NCBI GenBank assembly: GCA_030426345.1
Contig: JAUHYU010000034.1
Coordinates: 1-48,977, forward strand
Direction of reading: 5' to 3'
Source: Bacteroidia bacterium
GTDB lineage: Bacteria > Bacteroidota > Bacteroidia > Cytophagales > Cyclobacteriaceae
DNA length: 48,977 bases
The position numbers and the translations under genes were made by a program. Below the pieces are notes generated by a model. It saw nothing but the letters and a program-made list of their open reading frames with translations. It searched no databases and was not told where the DNA came from. This document shows positions 7,675-16,613 of the stretch, piece after piece (position 1 is the first letter of the stretch; every line of letters begins with the position of its first letter).

Positions 7675-8646
7675 TTGATTGACATAGGCAAAATATCTCT
7701 TGCTGTGGCCGAGTTCTTAGCACCACTGAGGAAGGCCAACTGGAAGTGGATATTACTTTGCTTTTCAACGGCTGCCACTTTTTGGTTTTTCAATGCACTT
7801 AATAAAGTTTACACCACGCGGATAGATTATCCTGTTCAGTTGGTTTTTGACAGGGATAGCCTGGCAGCAGTAATAGACCCACCCGAAGAAATCCCGATAA
7901 ATGTGACCGGTGGCGGATGGCAATTGCTCAAAAGAACGGTGTCTTTTAATATTACACCCGTCACCATTGAGCCAGAAAACCCTGTCCAAACTAAGTTTTT
8001 TACTGCGAGCAACTTATTGCCTTTTTTCTCAAATCAGTTGACCGATTTGAATATAAATTATATCGCGACAGACACCATCTTTTTCGATATTGAACAATAT
8101 GTTGATCGGCGCCTATGCGTCAAACTGGATTCGGCGGGCATACAACTGCGAAAGAATTATTATATTACATCTGAGGTTTCTGTGATTCCTGATTCTGTAA
8201 CATTTCATGGACCGACATCTCTCATACATCAACTCCCAGATGTTTTTATAGTAAGATTGCCTGATAAAAATATTGAAAAAAGCTATGATGAAGAGTTGAG
8301 CCTTGATCTTTTTTCTTCTTCCTTAATAAAAAAAGTGCCTGAAGTAATTCATGTGCAATTTAATGTTCAGGAGATGGTCGAGCAATCAGAGGTATTTCCA
8401 ATTGAAAAGGTCAATTTTCCATATGACAGCACTGTAGAAATGCAAGAAAACCAAGTACAAGCCTCATTTAAGATTCAATGGAATTTTAGAAACAAGCTGA
8501 AAAAGGAAGATTTTCTTTTTATTGCTGACTTAAATAATGTTCAAAATTCGGATTCAACCATTGCAGTAGAAGTGATGAATGCACCGGAGTATGTCAGGGA
8601 TATTGTAATCAGAAATAATAGACTCAAAGTGACCTATGCAAAATAA
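7675..8646 (+). CDS. YbbR-like domain protein
   Basis: The 323-residue product has one membrane helix near the N-terminus (about 23-42) and an extracytoplasmic part of repeated beta-rich segments resembling YbbR repeats, for example the stretch PDSVTFHGPTSLI. In Firmicutes YbbR proteins (CdaR) regulate the diadenylate cyclase CdaA; whether that holds here is unknown, and no cyclase gene is adjacent. The only start codon that fits is TTG at 7675, eight bases after the yajC stop. Its last 11 bases overlap the start of coaE, suggesting translational coupling. Confidence 0.8.
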   Translation: MIDIGKISLAVAEFLAPLRKANWKWILLCFSTAATFWFFNALNKVYTTRIDYPVQLVFDRDSLAAVIDPPEEIPINVTGGGWQLLKRTVSFNITPVTIEPENPVQTKFFTASNLLPFFSNQLTDLNINYIATDTIFFDIEQYVDRRLCVKLDSAGIQLRKNYYITSEVSVIPDSVTFHGPTSLIHQLPDVFIVRLPDKNIEKSYDEELSLDLFSSSLIKKVPEVIHVQFNVQEMVEQSEVFPIEKVNFPYDSTVEMQENQVQASFKIQWNFRNKLKKEDFLFIADLNNVQNSDSTIAVEVMNAPEYVRDIVIRNNRLKVTYAK

Positions 8647-9256
8647 ACCGCTCAAAATCGGAATAACAGGCGGGATAGGTGCCGGAAAATCCATGGTTTG
8701 TGAGGTGTTTAAAGTGTTAGGAATCTCAGTGTACAATGCCGATGACAGAGCAAAAGCACTGATGGCCAATGACAAGGAAGTCATGGATTCAATAAGGTTT
8801 TTTTTCGGGAATGAGGCCTATTTGCCAGATGGCACTCCAAACAAAAGTTTTCTAGCAAGTCAAGTTTTTGGTGATGAGAAAAAATTATCCAAAATCAATA
8901 GTATCGTGCATCCTGCGGTCGCAAAGGACTTTGAGCAATGGGCTAAAGCTCAAAATGAGAAATTATATTTGATAAAGGAAGCGGCCCTCCTCGTGGAAAA
9001 TGGTTCTTACGAATCATTGGACGGACTGATCACGGTAACAGCACCAGAGAAGCTTAGGATTGCAAGAACGCTCGAAAGAGATGCACACAGAACTGAAGCA
9101 GATGTACGAGGCATTATCTCTAAACAATTGAGCGAGGCTGAAAAAGTTGCTAAATCTGATTTTGTCATCGTAAACGACAACCATTCCTTAGTGATCCCAC
9201 AAGTATTAAAAATCCATGAGCGACTGATAAAACAAGCTCAAACTGGCGTAGTTTAG
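8636..9256 (+). CDS. coaE: Dephospho-CoA kinase
   Basis: CoaE phosphorylates the ribose 3' hydroxyl of dephospho-CoA, the last step of coenzyme A synthesis in the cytoplasm. The 206-residue protein begins with a P-loop, GITGGIGAGKS (9-19), followed by YNADDRAK, the usual substrate loop, then HPAV and the LLVENGSYESLDG region typical of the family, and ends in the conserved VNDN-type segment. Length is normal. The start ATG lies inside the end of the ybbR-like gene. A clear hairpin terminator follows the stop, so this is the last gene of the nusB cluster. Two AAATCCATG copies lie in the gene, one coding for the P-loop residues KSM. Confidence 0.95.
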   Translation: MQNKPLKIGITGGIGAGKSMVCEVFKVLGISVYNADDRAKALMANDKEVMDSIRFFFGNEAYLPDGTPNKSFLASQVFGDEKKLSKINSIVHPAVAKDFEQWAKAQNEKLYLIKEAALLVENGSYESLDGLITVTAPEKLRIARTLERDAHRTEADVRGIISKQLSEAEKVAKSDFVIVNDNHSLVIPQVLKIHERLIKQAQTGVV

Positions 9257-9261
9257 CAAAA

Positions 9262-9288
9262 ATGGCTAATTTCGAGCCATAATTTTTT
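9262..9288 (+). terminator. Intrinsic terminator after coaE
   Basis: ATGGCT (9262-9267) pairs perfectly with AGCCAT (9275-9280) over a seven-base loop, followed by AATTTTTT. It separates the nusB-coaE cluster from gmk-nadD. Confidence 0.65.
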
Positions 9289-9327
9289 GATAGAAGATAA
9301 AGCTGTAGGTCATATTACTGGCAAGCT

Positions 9328-9909
9328 ATGAGCAAAGGGAAGGCGATAATATTTTCAGCCCCATCGGGTTCAGGAAAGACAACAATTGTAAGGCACTTGC
9401 TGCAAAAGTTAGAATATCTTGATTTCTCTATTTCTGCAACTACTCGGTCTAGAAGGGAGGAGCGCGAGGTACACGGCAAGGACTACTACTTTCTTTCGGT
9501 TGAGGAATTTAAAAATAGGCTCAAAAACCATGAATTTGTAGAATACGAAGAGGTGTATGACGGGAATTTTTATGGGACACTGAAATCAGAAGTGGAGCGT
9601 TTGTGGGGCTTGGGCAAACATGTGGTGTTTGATGTGGATGTAAAAGGAGGATTGAAATTAAAAGAATATTTTAAGGAAGATGCACTGGCAGTTTTTGTTC
9701 GGGTAAAGGATTTATCAGTGTTGGAGCAAAGGTTGAGACACAGGAATACTGAGTCGGAGGAAAATATCGAAAAGCGTCTGGCAAAAGCAGAATATGAAAT
9801 GACTTTTGAAAATGGATTTGATGCCACATTGATTTCTGATAAGCTGGATCAGACCCTAGAAACTGCTGAAAAAATGGTTACTGAGTTCATTTTCCCCAAA
9901 AACCAATAA
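9328..9909 (+). CDS. gmk: Guanylate kinase
   Basis: Gmk converts GMP and ATP to GDP and ADP in nucleotide metabolism. The 193-residue protein has the P-loop APSGSGKT (11-18), the GMP-binding loop SATTRSRREEREVHGKDY, and the segments EYEEVYDGNFYGT and DVDVKGG that are diagnostic of the family. Length is normal (about 190-207). It begins after the coaE terminator, without a recognisable promoter in the 40 bases left, and is followed seven bases later by nadD, so the pair is probably co-transcribed. Confidence 0.96.
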   Translation: MSKGKAIIFSAPSGSGKTTIVRHLLQKLEYLDFSISATTRSRREEREVHGKDYYFLSVEEFKNRLKNHEFVEYEEVYDGNFYGTLKSEVERLWGLGKHVVFDVDVKGGLKLKEYFKEDALAVFVRVKDLSVLEQRLRHRNTESEENIEKRLAKAEYEMTFENGFDATLISDKLDQTLETAEKMVTEFIFPKNQ

Positions 9910-9916
9910 GCGTACC

Positions 9917-10489
9917 ATGGATATTGGACTATATTTTGGGTCTTTCAATCCCATCCACAATGGGCATCTTATCATTGCCCAGGCAGTACAAGACCTGGCT
10001 AGTTTGGATGAAATCTGGTTTGTTGTCTCTCCAAAGAACCCATTAAAGCGCAATAATAAGCTGTTGCACGAATTCGATCGCTATGATATGGTAAATATGG
10101 CCATTGATGACAACAACCGATTTAAAGTGAGCGATATCGAGTTTAATATGCCACGGCCTAGTTATACTATCGATACGTTAATCTACCTACAGGAAAAGCA
10201 CCCTGCGCATAATTTAAAATTGATCATCGGAGGAGATAATCTTGCAATATTTCCAAAGTGGAAAAACAGTGAGAGGATTATTTCAGATTTCGGATTGATT
10301 GTGTATCCCAGACCGGGCTCTCAGCCAAGTGATTTATTGCGACACCCCAATGTAACGTCAATTGAAGCCCCATTGTTGGATATCTCCGCTACCTACATTC
10401 GGAAATGCATAAAGGCCGATAAATCCATCAGATACCTCGTGCCCGACAGCGTGGCAGAGTTGATTCACCGAAAGAAATTCTATTTATAA
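9917..10489 (+). CDS. nadD: Nicotinate-nucleotide adenylyltransferase
   Basis: NadD joins nicotinate mononucleotide and ATP to give deamido-NAD, a step in NAD synthesis. The 190-residue protein carries the nucleotidyltransferase signature GSFNPIHNGH (8-17, HxGH motif) and the C-terminal ISATYIR motif (156-162, ISxTxIR). The stretch LIIGGDNLAIFPKWK is typical of bacterial NadD. It follows gmk by seven bases. Its end faces the end of frr with 21 bases between the stops, and I see no hairpin there. Confidence 0.95.
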   Translation: MDIGLYFGSFNPIHNGHLIIAQAVQDLASLDEIWFVVSPKNPLKRNNKLLHEFDRYDMVNMAIDDNNRFKVSDIEFNMPRPSYTIDTLIYLQEKHPAHNLKLIIGGDNLAIFPKWKNSERIISDFGLIVYPRPGSQPSDLLRHPNVTSIEAPLLDISATYIRKCIKADKSIRYLVPDSVAELIHRKKFYL

Positions 10490-10510
10490 CTTTCCTGCAC
10501 AAAAGAGGGA

Positions 10511-11071
10511 TTACACAGTCATGATTTCCTCTTCTTTTTTGGCAAGGAGGTCATCGATTTTTTGAATAAAGCTATTTGTTAGATCTTGAACTTTTGTTTC
10601 AGCTCTTTTCACATCATCTTCCGACACATGTTCTTTTATGAGTTGTCGCAGAGATTCATTGGCTTCTTTACGAACATTTCGCACACTTATTTTGCCGTTT
10701 TCACCTTCATGTTTGGTTTGTTTTACCAAATCCCGTCTTCGTTCTTCAGTAAGGGGAGGGATGTTAAGGCGAACTATTTCACCATCATTTTGTGGGTTTA
10801 GACCCAGGTCACTATTGGTGATAGATTTTTCTATTTCAGCTAATAAGCTCTTTTCCCATGGCTTTATAGCCAATGTTTTTGCATCAGGGGTATTGATGGA
10901 GGCTACCTGGGATAGCGGCGTTGGATTCCCATAGTATTCTACCATCAAACCGTCCAACATGTTGGGCATTGCCCTTCCTGCTCGGATTTTGGCTAGAGCG
11001 GTCACTACATGATGTACTGACTTTTCCATGTTGTCTTTTGCTTCTTCTAAATATAATTCAAGTTCTTCCAT
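10511..11071 (-). CDS. frr: Ribosome recycling factor
   Basis: RRF works with EF-G to split the post-termination ribosome. The 186-residue protein has the standard length and conserved segments: the N-terminal helix, ALAKIRAGRAMPNMLDGL, YYGNPTPLSQVASI, and the C-terminal RRDLVKQTKHEGENGKISVR region. It lies 19 bases downstream of pyrH on the same strand, the usual pyrH-frr pair of translation and pyrimidine metabolism. Confidence 0.97.
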   Translation of the reverse strand: MEELELYLEEAKDNMEKSVHHVVTALAKIRAGRAMPNMLDGLMVEYYGNPTPLSQVASINTPDAKTLAIKPWEKSLLAEIEKSITNSDLGLNPQNDGEIVRLNIPPLTEERRRDLVKQTKHEGENGKISVRNVRKEANESLRQLIKEHVSEDDVKRAETKVQDLTNSFIQKIDDLLAKKEEEIMTV

Positions 11072-11090
11072 GATTGTATGAGTTATAATC

Positions 11091-11789
11091 TTAATGAACC
11101 AGCGTTCCTATATTTTCACCTTCAATAATTTTCAAAAGATTGCCAGGCTTGTTCATATCAAAAACTATGATCGGCAACTGGTTTTCCTGACACAATGTAA
11201 AGGCCGTCATATCCATGACATTTAGCCCTTTTTGCATCACATCGTTGTAACTGATATCTGTAAATCGGGTTGCGTTGGGATCCTTTTCTGGGTCGGCAGA
11301 ATAGATTCCATCTACTCGTGTGCCTTTGAGTACCACATCTGCTTCTATCTCTATAGCTCGAAGACTGGCGGCAGAATCAGTTGTGAAATACGGGTTTCCG
11401 GTACCAGCACCAAATATTACCAACCTCCCTTTTTCCAAATGCCGGATAGCCCGCCTTCTGATAAACTGTTCGCAGACTTGGTCAATTTTAATTCCCGACA
11501 TCAGTCTGGTATAGATATCTGCACCTTCCAAAGCACTCTGAAGTGCCATGGCATTGATGACGGTGGCCAACATGCCCATGTAGTCGCCCTGAACCCGATC
11601 CATGCCTGATTGCTCAGCTTGGATGCCGCGAAAAATATTTCCTCCGCCAATGGCAAGCTCAACTCCGCTTTCTGTCACTTTTTTGATCTCGTTTGTGTAT
11701 TGCTCGAGTCGCAGTGGGTCAATTCCAAAATTTTGATCTCCCATCAATGCTTCTCCGCTGAGTTTTAACAGAACGCGTTTGTACTTCAT
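11091..11789 (-). CDS. pyrH: UMP kinase
   Basis: PyrH phosphorylates UMP to UDP and is usually hexameric and allosterically controlled by GTP and UTP. The 232-residue protein has [10 protein letters not shown] (9-18), GGGNIFRG (48-55), the [13 protein letters not shown] region and [17 protein letters not shown], all diagnostic of the bacterial amino-acid-kinase-fold UMP kinases. Length is normal. It is the first gene of the pyrH-frr unit, with a good -7 element 24 bases upstream of the start. Confidence 0.97.
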   Translation of the reverse strand: MKYKRVLLKLSGEALMGDQNFGIDPLRLEQYTNEIKKVTESGVELAIGGGNIFRGIQAEQSGMDRVQGDYMGMLATVINAMALQSALEGADIYTRLMSGIKIDQVCEQFIRRRAIRHLEKGRLVIFGAGTGNPYFTTDSAASLRAIEIEADVVLKGTRVDGIYSADPEKDPNATRFTDISYNDVMQKGLNVMDMTAFTLCQENQLPIIVFDMNKPGNLLKIIEGENIGTLVH

Positions 11790-11812
11790 ATCTTTTTTAA
11801 AAATTTATGAGG

Positions 11813-11820
11813 CAAATATA
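11813..11820 (-). promoter_or_regulatory. -7 promoter element for pyrH-frr
   Basis: On the reverse strand this is TATATTTG, an exact TAnnTTTG match, 24 bases upstream of the pyrH start codon. No TTTG is visible at the expected distance upstream, so only the -7 half is supported. Confidence 0.45.
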
Positions 11821-12118
11821 ATATTGAAAAAAAGATTAAATAGAATTATTGCCCAAAATTGAATCGCCGGGGCAACTTTATTGGTTTTCTTATGAATTGA
11901 CACAGGTTGACTTATGTTGAGATCTCAAAAATGGCACAAAATGTATGTAAAACCCATGAAGTTATTGTTGATTTCCCCATAGAGGGGATGCGTTATTTTT
12001 TAATTACGTAACGTCATTCGTAGAAAATTTTTGGTTTTGGCAGTGCAAAATATTTTAATTGAATGGGTTGATTTTGAGTTTATTTCCCGTTTTTTGTGGC
12101 CTAAATTTAGGATTACAC
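11821..12118. other. Divergent intergenic region between pyrH and the aminopeptidase
   Basis: This is about 300 bases between divergent genes and is A/T-rich with no gene that I can support. It holds the upstream part of the pyrH promoter region and a small inverted repeat, TCCCC-ATAGA-GGGGA (11974-11988), followed by a T-run. A forward promoter for the aminopeptidase must lie here, but the best -7 candidate (TGGTTTTG at 12032-12039) is imperfect and has no -33 partner. Confidence 0.4.
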
Positions 12119-14662
12119 ATGAGGAATGTATGTTATTTTTCGACGGCAGTATTGTTATTTTCAACTGTGCTGTTTTCATGCAAGGTGTCGGTTCCACCCG
12201 CACCGTTGCAGGCTGAAGAGGCGATTGAGAAGTCGGATACTACGGTAGTTCTAGAGGTCGAACCCAAAGTTGAACCGAAAATATATAGAGGAGAGCGGAC
12301 ACTACGATTCAAATTGTCACATACAAAGCTGGATGTTCGTTTTGATTGGAAAAAACAACATGTACTAGGAAATGCCACCCTCACGCTTGAGCCATACTTC
12401 TATGCACAATCACACGTTTTGTTGGATGCAAAAGGCTTTAAAATCGATGAAATCACACGAGTTTCGGGAGATTCAATACAGGCATTGCAATATGACTATG
12501 ATGGAAAAATGATAGATATTGATCTTGAAAGAAAGTATCTAAGGGGTCAAAAGCTAAATCTCAACATCAAATATACGGCGAGGCCAAATGAGATAAATGA
12601 TGCAGATTCCGTCACAAATGACCGCAAAGGACTATATTTTATCAATCCATCAGGAAGCGAATCCGGCAAGCCCCAACAGATATGGACTCAGGGAGAAACG
12701 AATTCTAATTCGAGGTGGTTTCCGACCATTGATGCTCCCAATCAAAAGACAACTCAGGAGATATACATTACGGTTCAGGATAGATTCAAAACACTTTCCA
12801 ACGGCACTTTGGTGTTTTCAAAATCTAACCTGGACAGTACACGTACGGATTATTGGAAAATGGATCAGCCTCATGCGCCATACCTGATCATGTTGGCAGT
12901 CGGGGACTTTACAGTTGTTGAGGATGAGTGGCAAGGAAAAAAGGTGGATTATTATGTAGAGCCGGCATATAGGAAATATGCCAAGGCCATTTTTGGTAAT
13001 ACACCTGAAATGATGGGCTTTTTTTCGGAATTGTTAAATTACCCTTATCCATGGGATAAATACAGCCAGATTGTAGTCAGAGACTTTGTTTCCGGAGCGA
13101 TGGAAAATACTACTGCGTCTGTTTTTATGGAGGATTTGCTGGTGAACAGCCGCGAACTGATAGATTATAATTGGGACGACATCATTGCTCATGAGCTGTT
13201 TCATCATTGGTTCGGCGATTTGGTAACCTGCGAATCCTGGTCCAACCTGCCGCTAAACGAGTCCTTTGCCAGCTATGGCGAGTACCTGTGGAAATCACAT
13301 AAGTATGGCAAAAACGAAGCGAGCTATTTTCTGTACGACGAGTTGGACTCCTACCTCAGTGAAGCTGAATATAAAAAAGAGGATCTGATTCGGTTTTATT
13401 ATGATGGTAGCGAAGATATGTTTGACAATCATTCATATGCCAAAGGGGGACTTGTGCTTCATTTGCTGAGGAATCAGGTCGGAGATGAGGCATTCTTTAA
13501 GTCATTGGAATATTATTTGAAAAATCATGCCTATGGCAAGGCAGAAATCCATGAACTGCGATTGGCTTTTGAGCACATTGCCGGAGAAGATCTGAATTGG
13601 TTTTTTAACCAATGGTTTTTATCTGCTGGGCATCCTAATTTGCATATTGGGGAGGAGTACGATTCCGAAAGCCAGAAATTAATTATTAAAGTGCGCCAAG
13701 ATCAGGACTTAGATATTTCGCCCATTTATCAATTACCCCTCTCTGTTGACATATGGGAGAATGACCAAAAGGCCCAATACAATATTGAGATAAATAAACC
13801 TTACCAAGAGTTTGAATTTGAGAGCAAACGGAAGCCGGAATTGGTTATGGTAGATAGCGATTATCTGCTTTTGGGAGAAAAAATCCATGAAAAATCCATG
13901 AATCAGTTTCAATTTCAGTATCAACACTACCCCGAAAATATACGCGCTAGGCTAGAGTCCATAGAATATTTTAAGGATCATCCAACAGATTCTATTTCTA
14001 AGATAATGGCCGGCGAGGCACTTGATGATTCTTTCAGAGTTATTCGCGAAGATGCTCTCCAGTTTTTTGAAGCGGACACCACAGGCTTATTTTTTGACCA
14101 CGAAAAGCAGATAAAATCCATGGCCACGAATGATTCGAATCCACTTGTAAAAGCAACCGCGATTTCTGTGTTGGCAACAAAGAATTTAAAGAAATATGTA
14201 GATGTATACAAGGCAAACCTTTATGATTCTTCCTATTTTGTTGCAGGACAAGCTTTGTATGCCTATCTACAAAGTGGAGAGGAAGACACCGAAGTCGTAC
14301 TGAAGCATTTCAGTACGGAGGTCAACTTTAATATTGCCTCTTCTATTGCCGACTATTATGTACAACACCACGATCATAGCCAATATTCTTGGTTTAAAGA
14401 TAAATTAGCACACTACAGTGGCAGTGATTTGTGGTATTTCATTAAGTTGTTTGGAATGTATTTGCTCACCGCCCCGGAAGGCCAAGTTAAAGACGGAATT
14501 GCAACGTTGGAATCGATTGCCATGAGCCATTATCAGTTTTACAATCGGTATTCGTCGTATCAATCATTGGAATTACTTTCTGATGTGGAAGGGGTTACTG
14601 GGATCCTCGAAAAAATCAAGGAAAATGAAAACGACCCAAGAGTACTGGAAAGTATTGATTAG
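12119..14662 (+). CDS. M1 family metallo-aminopeptidase, lipoprotein
   Basis: This is a zinc aminopeptidase that trims N-terminal residues from peptides. I chose the ATG at 12119 rather than the upstream TTG because it gives a clean lipoprotein signal peptide (MRNVCYFST, hydrophobic core, LFSC with cysteine 21), making 847 residues anchored in the envelope. The exopeptidase motif GAMEN is at 326-330 and the zinc site HELFH at 358-362 with the third ligand E381 (HEXXH-x18-E). The N-terminal beta domain contains the stretch IWTQGETNSNSRWFP that binds the substrate amino terminus region. The C-terminal part, from about 600, is helical and HEAT-like. Four copies of the AAATCCATG motif lie in the gene, two of them back to back. 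It is probably monocistronic. Confidence 0.93.
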   Translation: MRNVCYFSTAVLLFSTVLFSCKVSVPPAPLQAEEAIEKSDTTVVLEVEPKVEPKIYRGERTLRFKLSHTKLDVRFDWKKQHVLGNATLTLEPYFYAQSHVLLDAKGFKIDEITRVSGDSIQALQYDYDGKMIDIDLERKYLRGQKLNLNIKYTARPNEINDADSVTNDRKGLYFINPSGSESGKPQQIWTQGETNSNSRWFPTIDAPNQKTTQEIYITVQDRFKTLSNGTLVFSKSNLDSTRTDYWKMDQPHAPYLIMLAVGDFTVVEDEWQGKKVDYYVEPAYRKYAKAIFGNTPEMMGFFSELLNYPYPWDKYSQIVVRDFVSGAMENTTASVFMEDLLVNSRELIDYNWDDIIAHELFHHWFGDLVTCESWSNLPLNESFASYGEYLWKSHKYGKNEASYFLYDELDSYLSEAEYKKEDLIRFYYDGSEDMFDNHSYAKGGLVLHLLRNQVGDEAFFKSLEYYLKNHAYGKAEIHELRLAFEHIAGEDLNWFFNQWFLSAGHPNLHIGEEYDSESQKLIIKVRQDQDLDISPIYQLPLSVDIWENDQKAQYNIEINKPYQEFEFESKRKPELVMVDSDYLLLGEKIHEKSMNQFQFQYQHYPENIRARLESIEYFKDHPTDSISKIMAGEALDDSFRVIREDALQFFEADTTGLFFDHEKQIKSMATNDSNPLVKATAISVLATKNLKKYVDVYKANLYDSSYFVAGQALYAYLQSGEEDTEVVLKHFSTEVNFNIASSIADYYVQHHDHSQYSWFKDKLAHYSGSDLWYFIKLFGMYLLTAPEGQVKDGIATLESIAMSHYQFYNRYSSYQSLELLSDVEGVTGILEKIKENENDPRVLESID

Positions 14663-14745
14663 CATATAATTACACTATTGATATTCCTGTAACCATCTCG
14701 CTTTTCTCAGACCATTGAAAAAAAACGTACAATTTTCTATAAATA

Positions 14746-14776
14746 TTTGAATAATAAAAAAAAGGATTTAATTTTG
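14746..14776 (+). promoter_or_regulatory. Promoter for tRNA-Tyr, tRNA-Gly, tRNA-Thr and tuf
   Basis: TTTG (14746-14749) and TAATTTTG (14769-14776) are separated by exactly 19 bases and both match the Bacteroidota consensus fully. The start region continues GCAGTCCC, shared with the rpsL and rplC promoters. Confidence 0.8.
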
Positions 14777-14847
14777 CAGTCCCTTAAAAAAAGACAGGAT
14801 TGTTGAATTCAATTTTTAGGGGGAAGTTCTTTAATAAAATGTATTCC

Positions 14848-14933
14848 GGGGAGATACCAAAGCGGCCAACTGGGGCAGACTGTAAATCTGTTGTCTTATG
14901 ACTTCGGAGGTTCGAATCCTCCTCTCCCCACCA
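14848..14933 (+). tRNA. tRNA-Tyr (GTA)
   Basis: Acceptor GGGGAGA (14848-14854) pairs with TCTCCCC (14923-14929). The anticodon GTA is at 14882-14884 in a seven-base loop CTGTAAA. A long variable arm and TTCGAATCC T-arm give the class II shape expected for tyrosine. The 3' CCA is encoded (14931-14933), unlike the other three tRNAs here. Confidence 0.97.
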
Positions 14934-14989
14934 GAATAAAAAAGTAGATTGAGCAGGTATCCGATTGGAATCTGTACATTTGCTAAATT

Positions 14990-15062
14990 GCGGGAGTAGC
15001 TCAGCTGGTAGAGCGACAGCCTTCCAAGCTGTAGGTCGCGGGTTCGAACCTCGTCTCCCGCT
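14990..15062 (+). tRNA. tRNA-Gly (TCC)
   Basis: Acceptor GCGGGAG (14990-14996) pairs with CTCCCGC (15055-15061), discriminator T at 15062. The anticodon TCC is at 15023-15025 in loop CTTCCAA. The T-arm GGTTCGAACC is present. No CCA is encoded. It lies 56 bases after tRNA-Tyr and is probably cut from the same transcript. Confidence 0.97.
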
Positions 15063-15106
15063 CTAAATTTTTATTCTCAGGCAAGAAAAGGCCCGGAAAT
15101 ACCAAG

Positions 15107-15178
15107 GCCGACGTAGCTCAGGGGTAGAGCGCTTCCTTGGTAAGGAAGAGGTCGCGGGTTCAATTCCCGCCGTTGGCT
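15107..15178 (+). tRNA. tRNA-Thr (GGT)
   Basis: Acceptor GCCGACG (15107-15113) pairs with CGTTGGC (15171-15177), with one G-T pair. The anticodon GGT is at 15139-15141 in loop TTGGTAA between CTTCC and GGAAG. No CCA is encoded. It lies 61 bases upstream of tuf with no terminator between. Confidence 0.96.
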
Positions 15179-15239
15179 CGAAATGAATTGTATTAATATC
15201 ATAAAATAAAATTTTTAACTAAACCGAGATTTATCAAAA

Positions 15240-16427
15240 ATGGCTAAAGCTACCTTTGACCGTTCCAAACCGCATGTTAATATCGGTACTATAGGTCACG
15301 TAGACCACGGTAAAACTACATTGACAGCTGCTATCACTAAAGTTTTAGCAGAAAAGGGTTTGTCTGAAATGAGAGCATTCGATTCTATTGACAATGCGCC
15401 TGAAGAAAAAGAAAGAGGTATTACAATTAATACTTCACATGTTGAATATCAAACTGCAAATAGACACTATGCGCACGTTGACTGTCCTGGTCACGCTGAC
15501 TATGTGAAAAACATGGTTACGGGAGCAGCTCAGATGGACGGCGCCATTATTGTTGTTGCAGCTACTGATGGCCCTATGCCTCAAACTAGGGAGCATATCC
15601 TGCTTGCTCGTCAGGTTGGAGTGCCGGCTTTGGTAGTATTCATGAACAAAGTTGACCTTGTTGATGATGAAGAATTATTGGAATTGGTAGAAATGGAAGT
15701 TAGAGAACTGCTTAGCTTCTACGAATATCCTGGTGATGACATCCCTGTGATTCAAGGATCTGCACTTGGAGGCCTTAATGGCGATCCGGCATGGGTAGAT
15801 AAAATCATGGAGTTGATGGATGCAGTAGATGAGTACATTCCAATTCCTGAAAGGTTGGTTGATAAAGATTTCTTGATGCCTGTAGAGGATGTATTCTCTA
15901 TCACGGGTAGAGGAACAGTTGCTACAGGTAGAATTGAAAGAGGTGTGATTAATTCTGGAGATGCCGTAGATATACTTGGAATGGGCGCTGAAAACCTCAA
16001 GTCAGTAGTGACTGGGGTTGAAATGTTCAGGAAGATTCTTGATAGAGGTGAAGCTGGTGATAATACTGGATTACTTTTGAGAGGTATCGACAAAGAGCAG
16101 ATCAAAAGGGGAATGGTGATTTGTAAGCCAGGTTCAGTAACCCCTCACTCTCACTTTAATGCTGAAGTTTATGTGCTTTCCAAAGAAGAAGGAGGAAGAC
16201 ACACTCCATTCTTTAATAAGTACAGACCTCAGTTTTACCTAAGAACAACTGACGTAACAGGAGAAATCATGTTACCAGAAGGTGTTGAAATGGTGATGCC
16301 AGGGGATAATGTAACTATTGAAGTTAAGCTTATCAACACAGTTGCAATGGAAAAAGGACTTCGATTTGCAATTCGTGAAGGTGGTAGAACAGTAGGTGCC
16401 GGTCAGGTTACTGAAATTCTTGACTAG
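15240..16427 (+). CDS. tuf: Translation elongation factor Tu
   Basis: EF-Tu carries aminoacyl-tRNA to the ribosome in a GTP-dependent way. The 395-residue protein has all GTPase motifs: GHVDHGKT (19-26), the switch I region with [18 protein letters not shown] (81-85) and NKVD (136-139), followed by the two beta-barrel domains ending in [10 protein letters not shown]. Length and sequence are canonical. It is transcribed after tRNA-Tyr, tRNA-Gly and tRNA-Thr, a common arrangement, and is followed by a hairpin terminator. No other tuf copy is in the window; the str cluster further down carries fusA but not tuf. Confidence 0.99.
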   Translation: MAKATFDRSKPHVNIGTIGHVDHGKTTLTAAITKVLAEKGLSEMRAFDSIDNAPEEKERGITINTSHVEYQTANRHYAHVDCPGHADYVKNMVTGAAQMDGAIIVVAATDGPMPQTREHILLARQVGVPALVVFMNKVDLVDDEELLELVEMEVRELLSFYEYPGDDIPVIQGSALGGLNGDPAWVDKIMELMDAVDEYIPIPERLVDKDFLMPVEDVFSITGRGTVATGRIERGVINSGDAVDILGMGAENLKSVVTGVEMFRKILDRGEAGDNTGLLLRGIDKEQIKRGMVICKPGSVTPHSHFNAEVYVLSKEEGGRHTPFFNKYRPQFYLRTTDVTGEIMLPEGVEMVMPGDNVTIEVKLINTVAMEKGLRFAIREGGRTVGAGQVTEILD

Positions 16428-16443
16428 TAGAATATAAAATTTA

Positions 16444-16483
16444 AACAAATGCGTTTCCTGAAAATTAAGGAAGCGCATTTGTT
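16444..16483 (+). terminator. Long hairpin after tuf
   Basis: AACAAATGCGTTTCCT (16444-16459) pairs with AGGAAGCGCATTTGTT (16468-16483) over an eight-base loop, 16 pairs with one G-T. The T-run after it is poor (CTATAAAATT). The 3' arm contains the -33 TTTG of the next promoter. Confidence 0.7.
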
Positions 16484-16508
16484 CTATAAAATTATTTAAG
16501 TAACTTTG
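16478..16508 (+). promoter_or_regulatory. Promoter for tRNA-Trp, secE, nusG and downstream genes
   Basis: TTTG (16478-16481) and TAACTTTG (16501-16508) are 19 bases apart, both exact consensus matches. The following GCGGGCCGTTTTA resembles the rpsH promoter start region. The -33 element lies inside the tuf terminator stem. Confidence 0.8.
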
Positions 16509-16521
16509 CGGGCCGTTTTAT

Positions 16522-16594
16522 ACGGGTGTAGCTCAATTGGTAGAGTAGTGGTCTCCAAAACCATTGGCTGGGAGTTCGAGTCTCTCCACCCGTG
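16522..16594 (+). tRNA. tRNA-Trp (CCA)
   Basis: Acceptor ACGGGTG (16522-16528) pairs with CACCCGT (16587-16593), discriminator G at 16594. The anticodon CCA is at 16555-16557 in loop CTCCAAA. The T-arm with TTCGAGTC is present. No 3' CCA is encoded. It precedes secE by 19 bases, a conserved bacterial linkage. Confidence 0.97.
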
Positions 16595-16613
16595 CTACTA
16601 AAATATTAAGACA

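Noticed and set aside
12032-12039. TGGTTTTG as a -7 element for the aminopeptidase
   Set aside because: It has a mismatch in the TA dinucleotide and no -33 partner at 19-21 bases.
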